A stretch of 64,000 nt of DNA from Pelecanus crispus. Taxonomy: Eukaryota > Chordata > Aves > Pelecaniformes > Pelecanidae. The DNA is taken from assembly GCF_030463565.1 (NCBI RefSeq), contig NC_134653.1, positions 30,193,150 through 30,257,149 on the forward strand, read 5' to 3'. Both the position numbers and the translations under genes were made by a program. This document shows positions 15,101 to 30,100 of this stretch, piece after piece (positions within the stretch are counted from its first letter, which is position 1; each line of letters starts with the position of its first letter). The notes beneath the pieces are model-generated. The model worked only from the letters and a program-made list of their open reading frames with translations. It was not told the origin of the DNA and did not search any database.

Positions 15101-18100
15101 CACACTGCTTTTGGTTCTTTCACAGAAGGGTCCGTGTGTGGCTCTTACACCCTTTACTTGCAATCTACACTCTGCACTCTCTGTGCAGATTTATTCCCCA
15201 ATTTTGTCGTCACCTGGCTCATGGACACCTCTCTTGGAGCAGCCCTCAACTTCCCAATCGTCAGTGAAACCCCCCTATTAGTCTCCCATCACATACTCCC
15301 CTTTCAGGGCTCTCAGAAACATAGTACGCTCTCTAAATCAATAGCATCATTAAGATGGTGAGATGAGTAACACTGCACGGGATTTATTCTGACCCCAAGG
15401 AAGCATCTCCCAGGCCAGTTAAACTAGATAATAGCACAGATTGTAACTGTGTTGAAACAGTACTAGAAAAATCAGCCAAAGATAAACAAATGATTTGTAT
15501 TCTTCCCAAGAAAAGGTTTCAGGTAAGATACTTCATTTATCTTATCAGTATCTCTGGACTGTTTGCTGCTATCTAACAACCACCTGTGTGAATGCAGTCA
15601 CTATGTTAACGATTACCTTTAGGTCTCTGTATACAACAAAGCGATTGTGCATGTGTTCTAAACCCAGGATGATTTCAGTAGCATAAAACCTCATTTCTTT
15701 TTCAGAAAACACTCCGTGCTGGGAGAGGTGGTAGTGCAAATCTCCTCCTAAAATTAGAAGAATTGAGATGCAATTAAAAGAACAGTAAAATCTTGCCTTG
15801 CAGGCAGACGGCATGATGTAGGGGGAAAACAGCAGAGCATTTGTAGGTTCTTATAACCTGTGGAGCATACAGGAACCCAGACGTACACTCTGCAAGTACA
15901 CATGGTGACAAAATACCTGAGAAAGTTAATAAATAAATCTGATCAGTCTGAAACTCCATTTTAAAAATACATTTACTTCATACACATTTGCATTCGGTGA
16001 CTAATCCAGCAACTGAGTCTTAATGCAAAGGATTTCCGCAGCAAGTAAAATGCAGTCACATACATAGGTTTCTGGAGAACTGAATAAATTTGCATATAGA
16101 ACAGCCCAGGTTGGGAGGGACCTCGAAAAGTCATCTGGGCCAAACTATTCCAATATTCATGCTGGGGATGTTTTCACACTTTCTTAATCGAAGAACAGGC
16201 ACAATACAATGTCACTCTGTGAGCTAATCCACACCACCAACACATCAAATTGTGAATATTCCTAGAAAACTGTTTCTGATCAAGCTACAGATTTAAACTA
16301 ATCAAACCAGTACTTGAATTTGATTTTAACGAGAATCTTTACTTGCAAAACACCAAAGCCAGTCTCTATTACTTACAGGATATGAGCTCTATTTCTTAAT
16401 TAAACTTCCAGCTTTGCACCACGGTATGTGGAGATGTGCTCCAACATCTTGAGGTGCTTACCGCGGGACCACAGTCAGGGTTCGAGTCTAAGCCCCACAA
16501 GTGCTGAGCATCCTCAGCAAATAAGGGCACTGCAGTATCTTCTCTCTCTTAACTCTGCCAATTTCTTGCTCTGTGTGTTCTCTCAAGAGTTATGCTAAGG
16601 CTTCTAGGTATAATTTCTTTCCTTTGAGGAATGCTTCCCCCATCTGTTTTCTTTGCAGAGCTCTTTATAGTAGCCCTTTTATTTTTATTCTGAAAGCTGA
16701 GTCCCTGATCTCTTCATACATTTCTCCACATGACCACCATTTCCTTAAGCTTCCAGCCTAGCAGGGCCTTTGATATCTTTATGTAAATACGTTCATGTTA
16801 TAAGGTATCAGAGATTTTTCAGTCTGTTCTATCCATGCCCGGCTTTAGATCAATTTACCCCTCCTGCTTGCAGGCTGATGCTTCACACCTCAGATTATTT
16901 TTCCCTCATTCTCCTTATGATCTCAGCAAGTCCTTCTGCCAGTCCTTCTGTAATATTATCATCATCTGCATGAGCCTTGCTTACCATTCATCAGGTCCAG
17001 AATGAAACAGAGTTTGTCAGGGGTGTGGAAGGCATAGGTCATACACACTATAAAAGGACAGTCCTAGAAGGAAAGGAGCAAAGAGTTGATCTCAGGTGAT
17101 AAGCAAAGTACTATTTAGAGAAGCTAAAAATACAAGCTGTATTTTTCCTATGATATTTGCCAATATTCGTAATATTTTCTAAAGCAATTCATGTACTAAT
17201 CTACGTACTCTGATATTTCACTTACAGTTTAGGGATCTTAGATTTTGCCATCTCATTTCAATACAAAAATAAAAAAAGCTATGACAAGCCAAAGACTTTA
17301 AAAATGCAGGTAGCATCACTGTCTTCTGAAGACTTTCAACTACAGCATATTATAAAAATATTTACCTGAGTTTGCACTAGACTTTACATGAAAGATACAT
17401 TGAAGCTAACAAGCTTTAGGCCAGCTCAGAAAAAAATAAAGCCGCTCCCATGAAGCGTGAAGGATACGCACTACTTCCCACAACTGCATAGAGAACTTTC
17501 CGCTGTCAGAACACCAGTCAAGAATCTGAGTCATATCACGTACAAGATCCCAAAGGAAAGAAAGTTTTATCCTCACCTATACATTAAACGCAGCTACCCC
17601 AGTAACACCCTGTCCGTGCTGCTGAACTCCCCCCGCAGAGCTGCACAAAGACGACAGCGGGCATTCTGCCACTCGCTGCTGCCCTTCAGCGCTCCAGCAG
17701 CTTTTGCAACAGATGATTAAAATGAACATAAATACACTAGGAAGGAAGTCACAACTCTGATGCGTACGCAATGCATGGGAAGCAAGAACACCAAGGTCCA
17801 GATTATGCAAAACCCAGAAAACAGGCACGGTGGGTGCAGATTTAAGAACGTCACTGCAGAGCAGCCACGCGCAGGGATGGATTACGTGGAGTACGTTCCC
17901 ACTTCTTGATGCACTTTAACCTTCATTCACACGGATGTTTAAGACAAGCAGCCATAAAAAAACACAGCCAGAAAAACACCTTTTTACTGCAAATCATAGA
18001 ATCGTTTAGGTTGGAAAAGACCTTTAAGATCATCCAGTCCAACCATTAACCGAACATTAGCAAGTCCATCACTAAACCAGTTAAGGTAGAGTAGCAATTT

Positions 18101-21100
18101 CATGTTTTGTTCAGTGTGCTGGTACCTCTCTAACGCACATGGATCGAAAGATGCCATGGTGGCAAGTTGGCAGACCTTCCTCTCTTACTTATGCCTGTAC
18201 TGGATGCAAGAGGCTAATTAATAGCGGGTGGCTATTACCTGGTTGACCCCTTCTCCAAGCTACATGGGACCAGGCTGTTCGGTCAGCCTACAACGAAAAC
18301 TTAAGGAACGGCTGGGCTGTTAAAACAGAGTGGGCTGCACCGTAACACCGACAGACGAAGGTCTGACCCCGAAGCGCGGAGGCTGACAGGAAGACGAGCT
18401 GAGATGAGCTTAACTGCTGACGAGCCAAGACACCACGCAGGAAGCACGAATGTGACCTAACGTGACTTAAACAATGTGCTAATTATTGCTGTATTGATAG
18501 TGAAAGCCCTGGGAATCTCTAACAGGAACTCGTTTCCTTCCCAATTTAGAAGCAGCAAAACACGGTGGCCTTGGGCAGAGCGGGGGCCATGGGACCCGGA
18601 TTGGGGTGCCGCCTCGCTGGCCCTGCCGAGCAGGAAAGGGAGGGAACGGCAACACCGTCCTCACCGGCCGGCCGGCACAGCGCACGTCGGTTCACCTTTC
18701 CACAAGGAAAAACCACGTAAGGGTGAAACACGAAGCTTTATCTGCTCGAGTGTAATCCCCAGTGACTCCCACGCCCCGCGGACTGATCCCGCCGTAACGC
18801 TCAAACCTAACCCTATTTTGGTGTTTACTGGGCAAACACTAATTCCAAATACGCCTCTGCAGAAGGCAGGCACGCATTTGAAACACCCTGCAGAAACAAG
18901 CGTGAAAAAAGCCCAATTGGTAAATGGTCCTAGAAATAAGGAGACTATAGGCAAGGCAGTACGGCATCTAACAAAAGATACTACCACTCCTTATAAACTT
19001 TGTATTGCTCCTAACTGCGGACTATCATAGTTACCACTCAACTTCCGAACAAAAGCGTCAGTAGAATTATTAACTTAATTTTCTGAATCAACTGCATAAT
19101 TCAGAAGTGTCCCCAAGCAGGCTTCCTAAAACCTTAGAGCAATCTAATTACCCAGAAGGATTTAGCGTTAGAATTTAAACACCATACATAGAAAAATAAA
19201 GGGTGTTTCTATACCAAAACATAGTATGCCTATATTTTTATGGATCTCATTTTTTAAAAGAAAAGAAATCTGTGAGTATAAGTGTGATGCATAATTCATT
19301 TTCCTGTAAGTCTTCCTAATTTAATCACTACCCTCTCACTGTTTAACAGAGAGAAGAAATTGTAGTACTGTGATATTTTTCTGACACAAAAACCACCGCA
19401 AAAGAGTATTTTCCAGCATAAGAATTAAAAATACCCTACAGGTATTTTTTTAAATGAAACATAAAGCAAATAAAGCAGATTTCCCAAGGCAGTAATACGT
19501 TGTTGCAGTCAAGCTTCTCCTCTGAAAAAAAATAAGCAACAGTATAACAACAACGTGTGAATTAAGAATAGTTTGGACACAGGTCCTTACATCCAAACAA
19601 TCCTGTGTTAAGTCCAAAAAATTGTAGAAGCCAAATTTCTGGTGATAAATAATGTCGAAGGAAAAAAAAAAATTAGAGTAACTATAAAAAATTGTAGGAA
19701 TGTAACATTTTGAAGACATAAGCACACTAACAATTACTGCAGAAGGAAAACTTTGCTTCTGGCTCTTTCTTATAACCCAAGCACCCGGCTTTAGAGCATG
19801 ACCGTAGAAATGACAGCAAACAGGTTTAAAAATGTGTTCATAGCGTAGAGCAGCTGTGCAGCATGGTTAACTAAAGAGCAGCTCTGTCCTGACAGCTCAG
19901 AAAGATGTGCAAGTCAATGCTTGAAACACCAAACTATTATCTGCCATTCCCACAGATGTGGCTTCAAATGACTATCAAGATTTGGGAATATATTCCATTT
20001 TTTGAGCAAAGCCAAGACTCCTGCAAATCTCAGTAAGTACCTGTTCTTCTTAGAAAAAAAAAAAAAAATTATTATTGATCTCAGATATTATTCAGCCTGT
20101 CCACTTTTGCTGCACCTTTATGTTTATCATCCCTTGAATCTTGAATCCAGTATTTAGTCAAATTATCTCAAAAAGAGCTGAACAGAACAGGTTAACTGCC
20201 TATTTTTTTCAGAACAAGAGAACTAGAAGACACAGTAGAGTGGAGCCACAGCCCTGCAAGGCCCCTGGTCTTGCAACAGACTGCCGGAATGACCACCTCC
20301 TACCCGCCAGGAAAAGATTTATTAACTGGCCACTTCCTTCCACAAACAGCACCTTTTGGCAGATTGTTTTTATACAGCTCATCAGCAGCGATGGTCTTGG
20401 TGATTTCAGTGTTCCCGTTTTTGAACGTTAGGCAAATGTTGGGCATTACGGAAAGGAAGTGGGTTTTCTTTTTTCTTTTAACAGAAAGTGAAATATTTTC
20501 CCTACTATGCTATCTTCTAAGAATTTCAAAATGCATTTCCAGCCTCCAGATTGAACATCTCCATAGGAGAGGAAGATGGGGCCTGCATCTTGCAGAAGAG
20601 GAAACACAAACCTCAGCAACAGTTTGCCCGTGTTACACCAACAGTCAGTGACGAAGCAAATATACCAGTGGAGAATCCCAGTAACGCAGAGCCCACATTT
20701 GGTATTATTAGGCCAATCCAAGCAGTTCCCTGTGCTCTGTAGAGGTGTCTGTCGTACCGTTGAGCTGTGCCGATTCGAAACGTTACCATGAAAAGCTACT
20801 CTCACAACGCGGCCACGATGAACTCAAATTTGGGAGCTCCCTATTTAAGAAGTAGTTGTGAATGCCAAAATTTTAGGTGGATTAACAAAAATGATTACAC
20901 AAACGTATGTGTAATCTGCACAGCTGTTATTATGTATTTTGCAGAGACATCTGGATTCCCAGTTAAATGACTAATTGTACTATGATGAACTTCCCAGTTC
21001 CATTTTGTTCCGGGCAGCACATAAATCCTGTCATTGGGGAAGGCACGCGCCATTCAAACCTAACAGCTTACATTCAGGAATGAAATGAATTATCTTATTC

Positions 21101-24100
21101 TACCATTTTCAAACCTACTTAATTCTGCATATTCAAAACGCCCGGTATCTCTTGCACCAGCAGGTGTATCCAACCTGAATGGGTAGCATTTTGTACAAAA
21201 TCTCTCTTTTCAAATTTCTGAGAATCTAAAGAAGTTACACTCTAATGAGCTGATAATTCTTAACAAAAAAAACCCCAAATGGTTTGTCTTGCTTTTCTGT
21301 TGCTAAATGATGAGCTATGCGCTGTCATATAAGAAAACTAGTTCTACCATTAGCAGCCTTGTGAACAATTTTCTTTTTGAATCACTAGACGTGAAAATTC
21401 ACATTCAGTACTGGAGCAAGAAAATCACAAATTAGAGTTAATAGGACAATTATTACTCATTTGCCTAGATTTCTTGTCTAGTCTCCGCTACAGAACTTCA
21501 CCCCACTGGCTCTCAAGACTCCTGACACTTCTGGACAAGCCACAACTTATCTTTGTTGAAAACAGTTAACTCGATTAAAAAGTCTAACCAGTAAATCCCA
21601 ATTTTCAATTTCACAGATAAAAGAACAATGAAATACTTTCCAGTCCTTTGTCTGTCTTTACGTTCAAGCCAAACGTGAATGCATGTCTGTGTTAAAGGAA
21701 ATGCACTGACACTCCATTTCAGTGCATGCTTGCCCTTCTCCTGAGGAAGGCTGAGGAAGCAGAGGAGTTTGCAATGAAAGGCACAAGAAGAAATACCTCA
21801 TCCTTCCTTCGGAGCTTTGCAATGAGGAAAAAGTTAAACCTTATCATAACACCTGGACGTGTAGCTTCCCTAGTTTCCCATTTAGGATTTGCCTTACCAG
21901 GATATTTCTAACAGCAGAGGAAAATGATCTGATGGGTAGCAAGAAAAGTTCAAAAGCTAATCTTCTAGGCCAACACTGCAATCAGTTTTCCCGTCCTGTC
22001 AATCTGCACAAGAGAGCACGCCACATGCCTCTCGTGAGGCTGGAAAGTACCAAGTGTTGTCTGATTCACAATGTATTCACTTGACAATAAAAGGGCTCTG
22101 TGTAGCAATTACAACTCTGTATTTACATGTAAGATGTGAAAAACACATCTCCATTATTTCAAGCCAAGTTTGCAGAAGACAGGGGCCGCCGCAGCACAGG
22201 CAGTTCTCCTGCAGCTGCACCTACAAGCAATGCAGTGCAAAGTCCCAGACTATCTGCAGGCAGAGGACAGCCCATCTTCAAGCCTGATCAGACTGATGGG
22301 CTCCCGGAACAACAGAAGACGACAAGGATGCTGTGTATGCACTGAAAGGACAAAACGACGCTAAATGCATCACAAGTGAGATCTTTTTTAAAAAGAAATC
22401 AGTATTTACTAACCCACCTGGGCAATGCAGAACCAAAACCAGGATTTACCTAGTCTCTGCAAGACACAGATCTTGTCTCAGAGTATTTGCTCTCTGCCAT
22501 CTTGTAAGCCAAAGCAGTAATCCTCCTGCACTGCAGATATTACACTATTTGCACACCTGTTGTACAAGCCTAGAAAAAAATCACACGCAATTCCTTCTCG
22601 TGCTTTAACTGGGCTGGGAAAAGGGGATGTGTTTACACTGAGCTGCAAACTGAATGTTTAATTCGTACACCGCAATAGTCATGAGGAAAATTAACCTTTT
22701 TACCAGCATCACAGGTAACCATGGTGATAGGAGTTGGTTTCAAGTTTTGTTTAATGAGGCCAGTGTACTCTGAAGGCTCTGGCACTTCAAAGCCTGCTCT
22801 GAAGCTGTCTGAGCGCAACGTACTGCGGCCACTGCTGAACTTCTCTTCTGCAGGTAACAAGACACGGTCTGCTGAAACCACCGCCAGTTGGGTTGCTTTT
22901 TATGCACATTAGTGATACTTCTAACTGTAAATACATTTGTCTGCTAGATGGGCAGGTTTACTTGGTAGACCTTGACAGGTACTCAGCTAAAGCTCATAAA
23001 AACAAAATGGAAAAATTGGATAAGCTAATATCAGAGTCACAGGAAAAGGAGGATGAACAGGTAACTGAAGTTTGATTCTGAAATAACATCTTATATTATA
23101 CAAAAGTACTATGTAACCATAGCAGAAAAGGACATGTTTTTACAAGGCAGAATAATGTTTTGGAAAAGTTTCAAATATAAATACCTGAAAAGGGAATATT
23201 TAAAAAATCAGAAGGGGAGGGGGGGAGAGAGAGAGAGAGAATGAATTACCTAAGAAATGGGAACCTCCTCAATCCTCTTTAGCGGAGATGCTCATTTCTG
23301 TAAGCACCCAAACTGAAAAGCAAGGCTGCTTTTCCATTTTTATTCCAGACACATTGCTAGACTCGGGAGAAGGTTCCGGGGGGGTTAACTTTTGCATGTC
23401 ACACAACTGAATCGATGGAATATGTATTACATATAAAAGCTGTTACATTATATGAAAAAAAAAAAAAAAAAAAGAGTAACAAATCAATGATACTTACTCC
23501 TGTACTGACAAGAGACAGCATAATTCTTTCATTTAAGGCTAACGTTTCTCCTTGCTTCATCTTGATTCTCTTCTTATCTAAACATTTCATTGCATACCTG
23601 AAAATATTAACCATTCAGAAAAAGCACCAGAAAAAATTTCGTCCTATACTCAGCATTATTCACTAGCAGTTATGCCATGCGTATTTAGAGCAACCTGTAA
23701 GCAAGCTCTTTAAAGACTTAAACCTGGTACTAAAACCATCATTACATGACTAAACAAGAAAATCTCCAAAATCTCACAGAATTAAAGCATTTTCAACAGA
23801 AGCCTCCTAACAGAAATGTGCTTTAACAAATACTTCCGTGTGCGAACAACCACAGTGATACAGGAATTACATATCATTCGTCCGTTTTTCAATATCTACA
23901 AGCAAGGATTTGCAGTATGAATTAAATAACAGAGACCCTATTACAGTTCCATTTAATTCTAACAGTTTCAACTCTACCCAGAAAGTAATATCTTGAACAC
24001 ATGCTGAGTTTTATAGGGTTTTTTTTTAAGTTTTCTTTCTACTCAAAGAAAGGTCAGACATACACAAGCTTTTTTAAACTTCTACCATCTGTATTACACA

Positions 24101-27100
24101 AATTAATAAAATTTTGCTCAAAAAAGAACGTTACCCTAACAACCATCAAACAAGAGTAGGATATAACACCGTCTGTGGATATTTTTTCAAGACGTTAGGT
24201 GAGCCTACTATTAGAGAACAGCTGAGAAGGACACGTGTGATCCTCCATACAAGATTTTTAGACGTGGGCAGCCATGGATTTTTAGGCCATTCGTTTTAAA
24301 ATATGCTCAGGAAAACACCATGTTACAGCACTGCATCAATGCTAATCAACTGCCTACGCTGTGACAGCTCTGTACAGAAACAGGGCCTCGTATCACCTTC
24401 GCTTTGCACTCCCTAAAAAAGCCACGTCATTCCTTGCCATGCATGTGTTGTGAGTGGGGGAAGAGTGAGCGTGAACATACTGGAATTTTAAGTTTCCAAA
24501 ACAAGGAATATATTCACAGCACGTGCTCTTGCTGAGAAGTCTGTAAATGATGACTATAAATAACATCTCACATGCTACCCTTTATTAATGCTTTGACATC
24601 ACTGATCAAAGTGAATGACTGGGGCCATTTAAGGCTGATCAAAAGCAAGTATCTCATTCTTGTACCGAGTTACGTGCTCAAAAAGCACTGCTATCCCTCC
24701 CCCTTTGGACTGCTTTCTGCATTGTACTTCTGGCCCCTATTTAGATGTCCTTGAAGGAGGTGATGTGAAAGAAGCCTCAGGTGTATCTTTGTGGGTTAGT
24801 GAAACACCGATGGCATTTACCTTAGAGGGGTGGCTTCCCAAGCTCCTTGCAGGCAGTAAGTGCAGCAGAGGCAGCCATCTAGAGTGGACGGGATCTGGAT
24901 TAGGGATGGGTAAACAGGTTTGGATTAAGAAAGAACTAAACCAAACCTCTACCCAGAAACTGAACCTAATCTAAAGTCTTGCTTCAAATTTGAAAAAGGT
25001 TGGTTTTCCCACATTTCACTTCCCTTTACTCTATTTATATCTGATAAAAACTGTCCTTTGCTTCCCTTGCTAGTCCCAAGGTTTATCCACCTCCTGCCAG
25101 AGCAAAACTCAGCCATGAAAATGACTGGGAGTCTGAGAACTACCTCTTCAGGGTGGACGCCTGCTTAGTGTGGCTCAAGCTAAATAAAATGTTTGGGTTT
25201 GTACATGGACGAAATAATGAACTGTACATGGACAAAAAAGTACCAAAGCAAGAATAAAGACAGTATTGTTAGTAATAGTATTAATATAAATACTTGAGGT
25301 CACTGCAAAAATACTGAGCACGATAGCAACATTAAGATGTCTTCCACTTGTTAACAGCTCAAAGGTTTATTATTATCAAGGATGCCAAGCACACACAATT
25401 GCCAGTGAAGCCAGCTGTAATCGCAGAGACTTGGCACTTCAAATACGCCATGCTTACTTAGAAGAGAAATGTGTAAGGATGGTCCCTCGCCTAAATTGTT
25501 AGGGGAAAAGCAAGATGAAAGGGGGGTGTGGAGCATAAATAAATAAGTAGATGGATAGACATTGAGAACAATTTTTTAAATCAATGCCCAGATGTTCAAA
25601 ACAGGACATAATGGGACAATTATGCCTAGAGATTGAAATCTGTTGATTAGGAGAAGTGTGTCAATGGTAAGACCAGAAAAAGAAAAAAACCACACAGGTT
25701 GATCTTGGAGTTCCCACTGAGAGCTCTGCTAAACAGAATTTCAACACTGGAACTATATTCTTCCAAACGTAAACAAGGATCACTGCTTTTGCCAGTGAAA
25801 CGTGCTCATCAGGGCAGAAACTTATGCAATTACACAAATCTGGAATACCATATTCAGACTCTGCCCAGGCACGACCCTACAGATGGAACAGCACTGAGGT
25901 CATATTCCTGTGTCATCCTCCAACCCTATGGCAGCACCAGCCGCATGACACGCTTTGCTGCGAGAAGAGCAACCTTCAGCAGACAAGAGGTAACACCTCA
26001 CACAATCACCACGGCTTCCACAAGAACATCGTTCTGCACTGTCAGGCTCTGATCCAGGAAATCATTTAAGCACGTACTTAATTTTAAACACATGCACAGT
26101 CTCCATTAATTTTGACAAGACCATTTAAATGAAGGATGTGCTTAAGAGCTCTGCTAGACTGAAGCCCCGCTGCATGGCACGTAACAGGATCAAATATCAA
26201 ACTAAGCTTAAAGATGATCCAGAAATCAGAACCTCTTGGGATAAAATTTAATTACAAAGAACTATACAGTAATGCGACGCTGCTTTCCAGTGATTTTGTA
26301 AGAAATGACTGGAAGGGTTTCCTTACTAGTTCAGAGTTTAGAATTACCTCTAAAATGAAGTGTGTGTGTACTCACATTTTTCCAGTGTCTGCTTTTCTGC
26401 AACCATACACTTCACCAAATCCCCCTCTTCCTATTATTCTATGTACACTAAAATCATTCATGGTCAGCTGTAAATGCAAAAAAACAAAACAAAACAAAAC
26501 CAGACTTCATTTTTCAGTACTAAAAAACTTACTGTAAAAACATCTAAATAATCTATTAATGTGTTAAGATACTTAACTATCGTAATTCATACAGCATTTA
26601 TTGTGGAAAAAGGAGCCCCTTACTGTTTATATTTCAACGTACTTGCAAGCACTACAGTCCGAAGTACAAGCAAGACAAATGAGACTGTTGTTGCCAAAGA
26701 CTGACAGCCTCATTCACAACGCAGTCTGCAGAAGAGGAGGGCTGTTCCTACCGCCAAAGTGGTAAAAGAGCAGTGCAGAGGGACAAGGGCAGCGGCCGAG
26801 GTAAGGGGTGCTGGGGACAACGTCAGAACCGCAGCGGGAAAAAGGAGACAGACGGTGGCTGGGGCTGTTAAAGAGCGGCAATTCTGGCAGTTCGGTTTCT
26901 TTCAGCTATTATAAAAATCCAAAAGCTATTAACTCGAGACAGGCAGAAGGGACATCCGGAAAGGAATCGTTAGGACTGTAGGTCTAAGAATCGAAGAGCA
27001 GATCGGTAACATTCACCATACTCCTTACTAAGGCCTCTTCAGAAGCAGTGTTCAAAACTGAACATTCTCTTTCCTGTATCAGCCTTTGACAGCATAAATA

Positions 27101-30100
27101 TACTTGTAAGTACTTACATGAATATTTAGTTCTACGTTTTTCCATTGACAAAATCTAGTAAACTTGTCGCTGTAGGAAAAAAGTTGAAAAGTTGTCTGAG
27201 ACTACTGCATAAAGTATTACAGAAAACGTCAAGACTCTGATATTGAAAATAAAGTTTGCGCTAGGGCGTGTTGTGATATTTAGTAAATGATAGCCTTCCT
27301 TTCAAACAATTGTAGTCTCACCCCCACCAAGAAAAACAATTACTAGGCAGTGCACACTTAATATTTTACATCCTTGTAAGACAAAGATATCAGATAACCT
27401 TATCCCTGTACTTGGAAGTGCTCAGTATGTCCTCACATCTCTTTCAGACTTTTTTTTCATTTTTAAAAACAACTAACTAAGCTTGGAACTAACAGAACAT
27501 TTAAATTACAGAAAGAGAAAGATAACTATAAGAAAACAGAGACAGCTCAATTTATGTTAACGAACCTCCGTATACCCCAAGGAACATTTTAAACTCATTT
27601 TATCTTAAAATCGGAAAAACATCAATAATACCACAAGCTGTTGCAAAAAAAAAAAAAAAAGTTTCTCATCTCTACATGAACAATTAAGTATTTCTTTTCA
27701 GAGCAATAGTTCTATGGAGGCATTTTTAGAATTATTTCGGTTTGACTGCTGAATACCACCATACCATTTTACACCGTACATTTGGCTGTCGTTGGCTGAG
27801 AGCTGCACTTTACAGACCCTGCACACAAGAGCAGTTCCATTAAGGTTAAGAGGGCTGCTCAGCTGAATTAGGTCTATGCCTTGTACCCTTTACTAGACCT
27901 TTTCCGCTTAATTGCAAGGTGTCCAGATACAAACCAGAATGACTGGGTCTTTCAGTCACACGCAAGAGATGGTTACTCATGAGAACATCCCACAAGAAAC
28001 ATAGCTCTGCATTTTTAAACCTTTAAGATCAAACTGCAATCTATTATTACTGCTACACAGAACAACAGAAAAATCTATCGTCATTACAATTTTTCCATGC
28101 ATACATCTTGACATTAATCATGATGTACAACAAAGCTAGTAATTTGCAGAAGCTTGCTGATAATACACTATTAATTAAATGAGGTTTATTAAATATTTTT
28201 AGCCTTATTTCACAGCAATACTTAAGGGACCTGGCTTCCTGCTACATTAGGTAGAAAGTCCGGATAATATGTCATGATCATACCTTTCCATAAATTTTTG
28301 AAATATGTTTCCTCGGAGACTATCACAAATTTCTTCTATATATGGCTAAAAAGGGTTAAGAAACACAATTAGTATTTAAGCATACAATAAACTGATTATG
28401 TAATACTACCCATTACATATAACTCACGCTGGCCCTATACAACTACAGCATTTACTGTGTTTTCCTTGAAGAAGGCTCAACGAAGTATTTAAGCTTCATT
28501 TAGCTTTTGGAATCTGAGCAGGTGCCCTGAAGTCAAACATAAAGTATTTTCATGAGCTAGAAAACCTTCAGTGTTTGCCTTTGGGGGGATTGTATGAAAC
28601 CTGTGTGAAGCACCTGTCTACAGACAAGAAGTTCGGCAAAACAATCACAGTACAGTTCTTTGTTCAAATATATTTAAAGCAACACGTGGTCACTCCTGTG
28701 GAGTGTGACTTCCCAGAGCTGCTGCCACGCTTCATCTTTTTGGTGCCTCTCTCCTCTCTGCCCTTACTAAGAAACCGGCACCTTCAATTCACAAGTGACT
28801 TTTTCTAGAGAAATACTTTCTCTTGATGTGTGATGGCATGCAGCGATCTCGAATCCCAACCCAATTAGCGGTGAGATACAACTCAAGCAATGTAGTTATC
28901 AATTTGTCAGTTCACCTAATTGCAACATTAAAAACAGTTCACTGAGCAGTAAGAAACATAAGGCAGGGGCAAACTTCACATTTTTGCAATATATAAAAAT
29001 ACGTAAGATTTACGTCAAAGACATTGAAGCTAATAAACACTCCCATGACTGATGAGGTTCGTTATCTGCAAAACCACACTGGTTTAATGCACCTAGCTAT
29101 GAAAGTTAGCATAATTCTGAATTTCTTGTCTTGTATCAATGTGTATTAAAGCTATAACAATACAAGAAATATTTCACTTCTCATTTCTTTATTTTCTGAA
29201 TTAAATAAAAACATAAAAGATGTATAATTTTGCAAATGAGCCAGGATACCATTTACATTCATATTTATATTCAAATGGAGGATATGCAAATCCCAGACTT
29301 TCTTTTAACAATTCAGAATTTTAGAAAGTTTAAAAAAAGCACCCCAATTTGAATGGTGCAGAAACTCCTGTTTAGAAAGGCAATTTTTGATTGGATTTTG
29401 TCTTGTGGAGAGACAGAAAAACATGTGAAATGGTACAAATGCTTAATTCCTCACCATCGTCAACTAGGAATTAATATACCTTAAAATGAAAGAAAAAGGA
29501 AAAATGTTTTCAAAGATTTCACATTACTGAAACATTAAGGCAATTTCTCCACTATGCAATTTGGTTTATCCTGACAGGATGTGTATCTTCCTGATGTACA
29601 GTGATTTACTCTAAATCATTTCATGGCTTAAAATTACATAAATTTAAAAACTATTCTGTTCATATACCAAGGTATAGTTTGTTTTCATAAATGTGCTTAA
29701 AAATATTTTAGATAAGAACAGTAATTTGTAATTTTTATTTGACTTAGAAAAGCATTCTAATATCACTATTACAGTGAAGAATATTTACCAGAACCATTTT
29801 ATTCCGTCTCCTTAAATAACATATACAAAGTCACTTACTGTCAAGTAAGTGAAGAAAACTTGAACATTCAGACTGTCTTAACCTCACCTGAAAAAGGCTG
29901 GCTGGCACTTGTTTCTTGGTTAAATGTGTTTGTACATGATCTACAGCTTGTTTTGAGAAAGGCTTTTGAAAAAGAAAAAGAAAGATTTCAAACAGTTGGA
30001 AATGTAACAAGTTTCATTAAAGGTCTACAGCACTGTTGTTCTTTGAACACATAAAAATACACATACTTCAGAATGAATGTAATATAGCTTCTCTAGTATG

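Larger units (their letters stand above)
17064..23497 (-). other. GRK3 intron 9, 6.4 kb
   Basis: It contains a CR1 tail (17993-18080), a GC- and CpG-rich block (about 18555-18790), a MIR-like SINE remnant (about 20590-20700), a GA simple repeat (23215-23242) and a T-run on the transcript just inside the exon 9 donor (plus-strand A-run at 23456-23473). Several chance open frames up to 184 codons overlap the GC block, but none resembles a known protein. Confidence 0.85.

Noticed and set aside
16470..16500. GGTTCGAGTC-like B-box suggesting a tRNA or tRNA-derived SINE
   Set aside because: No A-box at the right distance and no cloverleaf could be drawn, and one 10-base match is expected about this often by chance.
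18476..19030. 184-codon plus-strand frame in intron 9
   Set aside because: It runs through a GC-rich block with low-complexity basic and proline-rich sequence and resembles no family I know.
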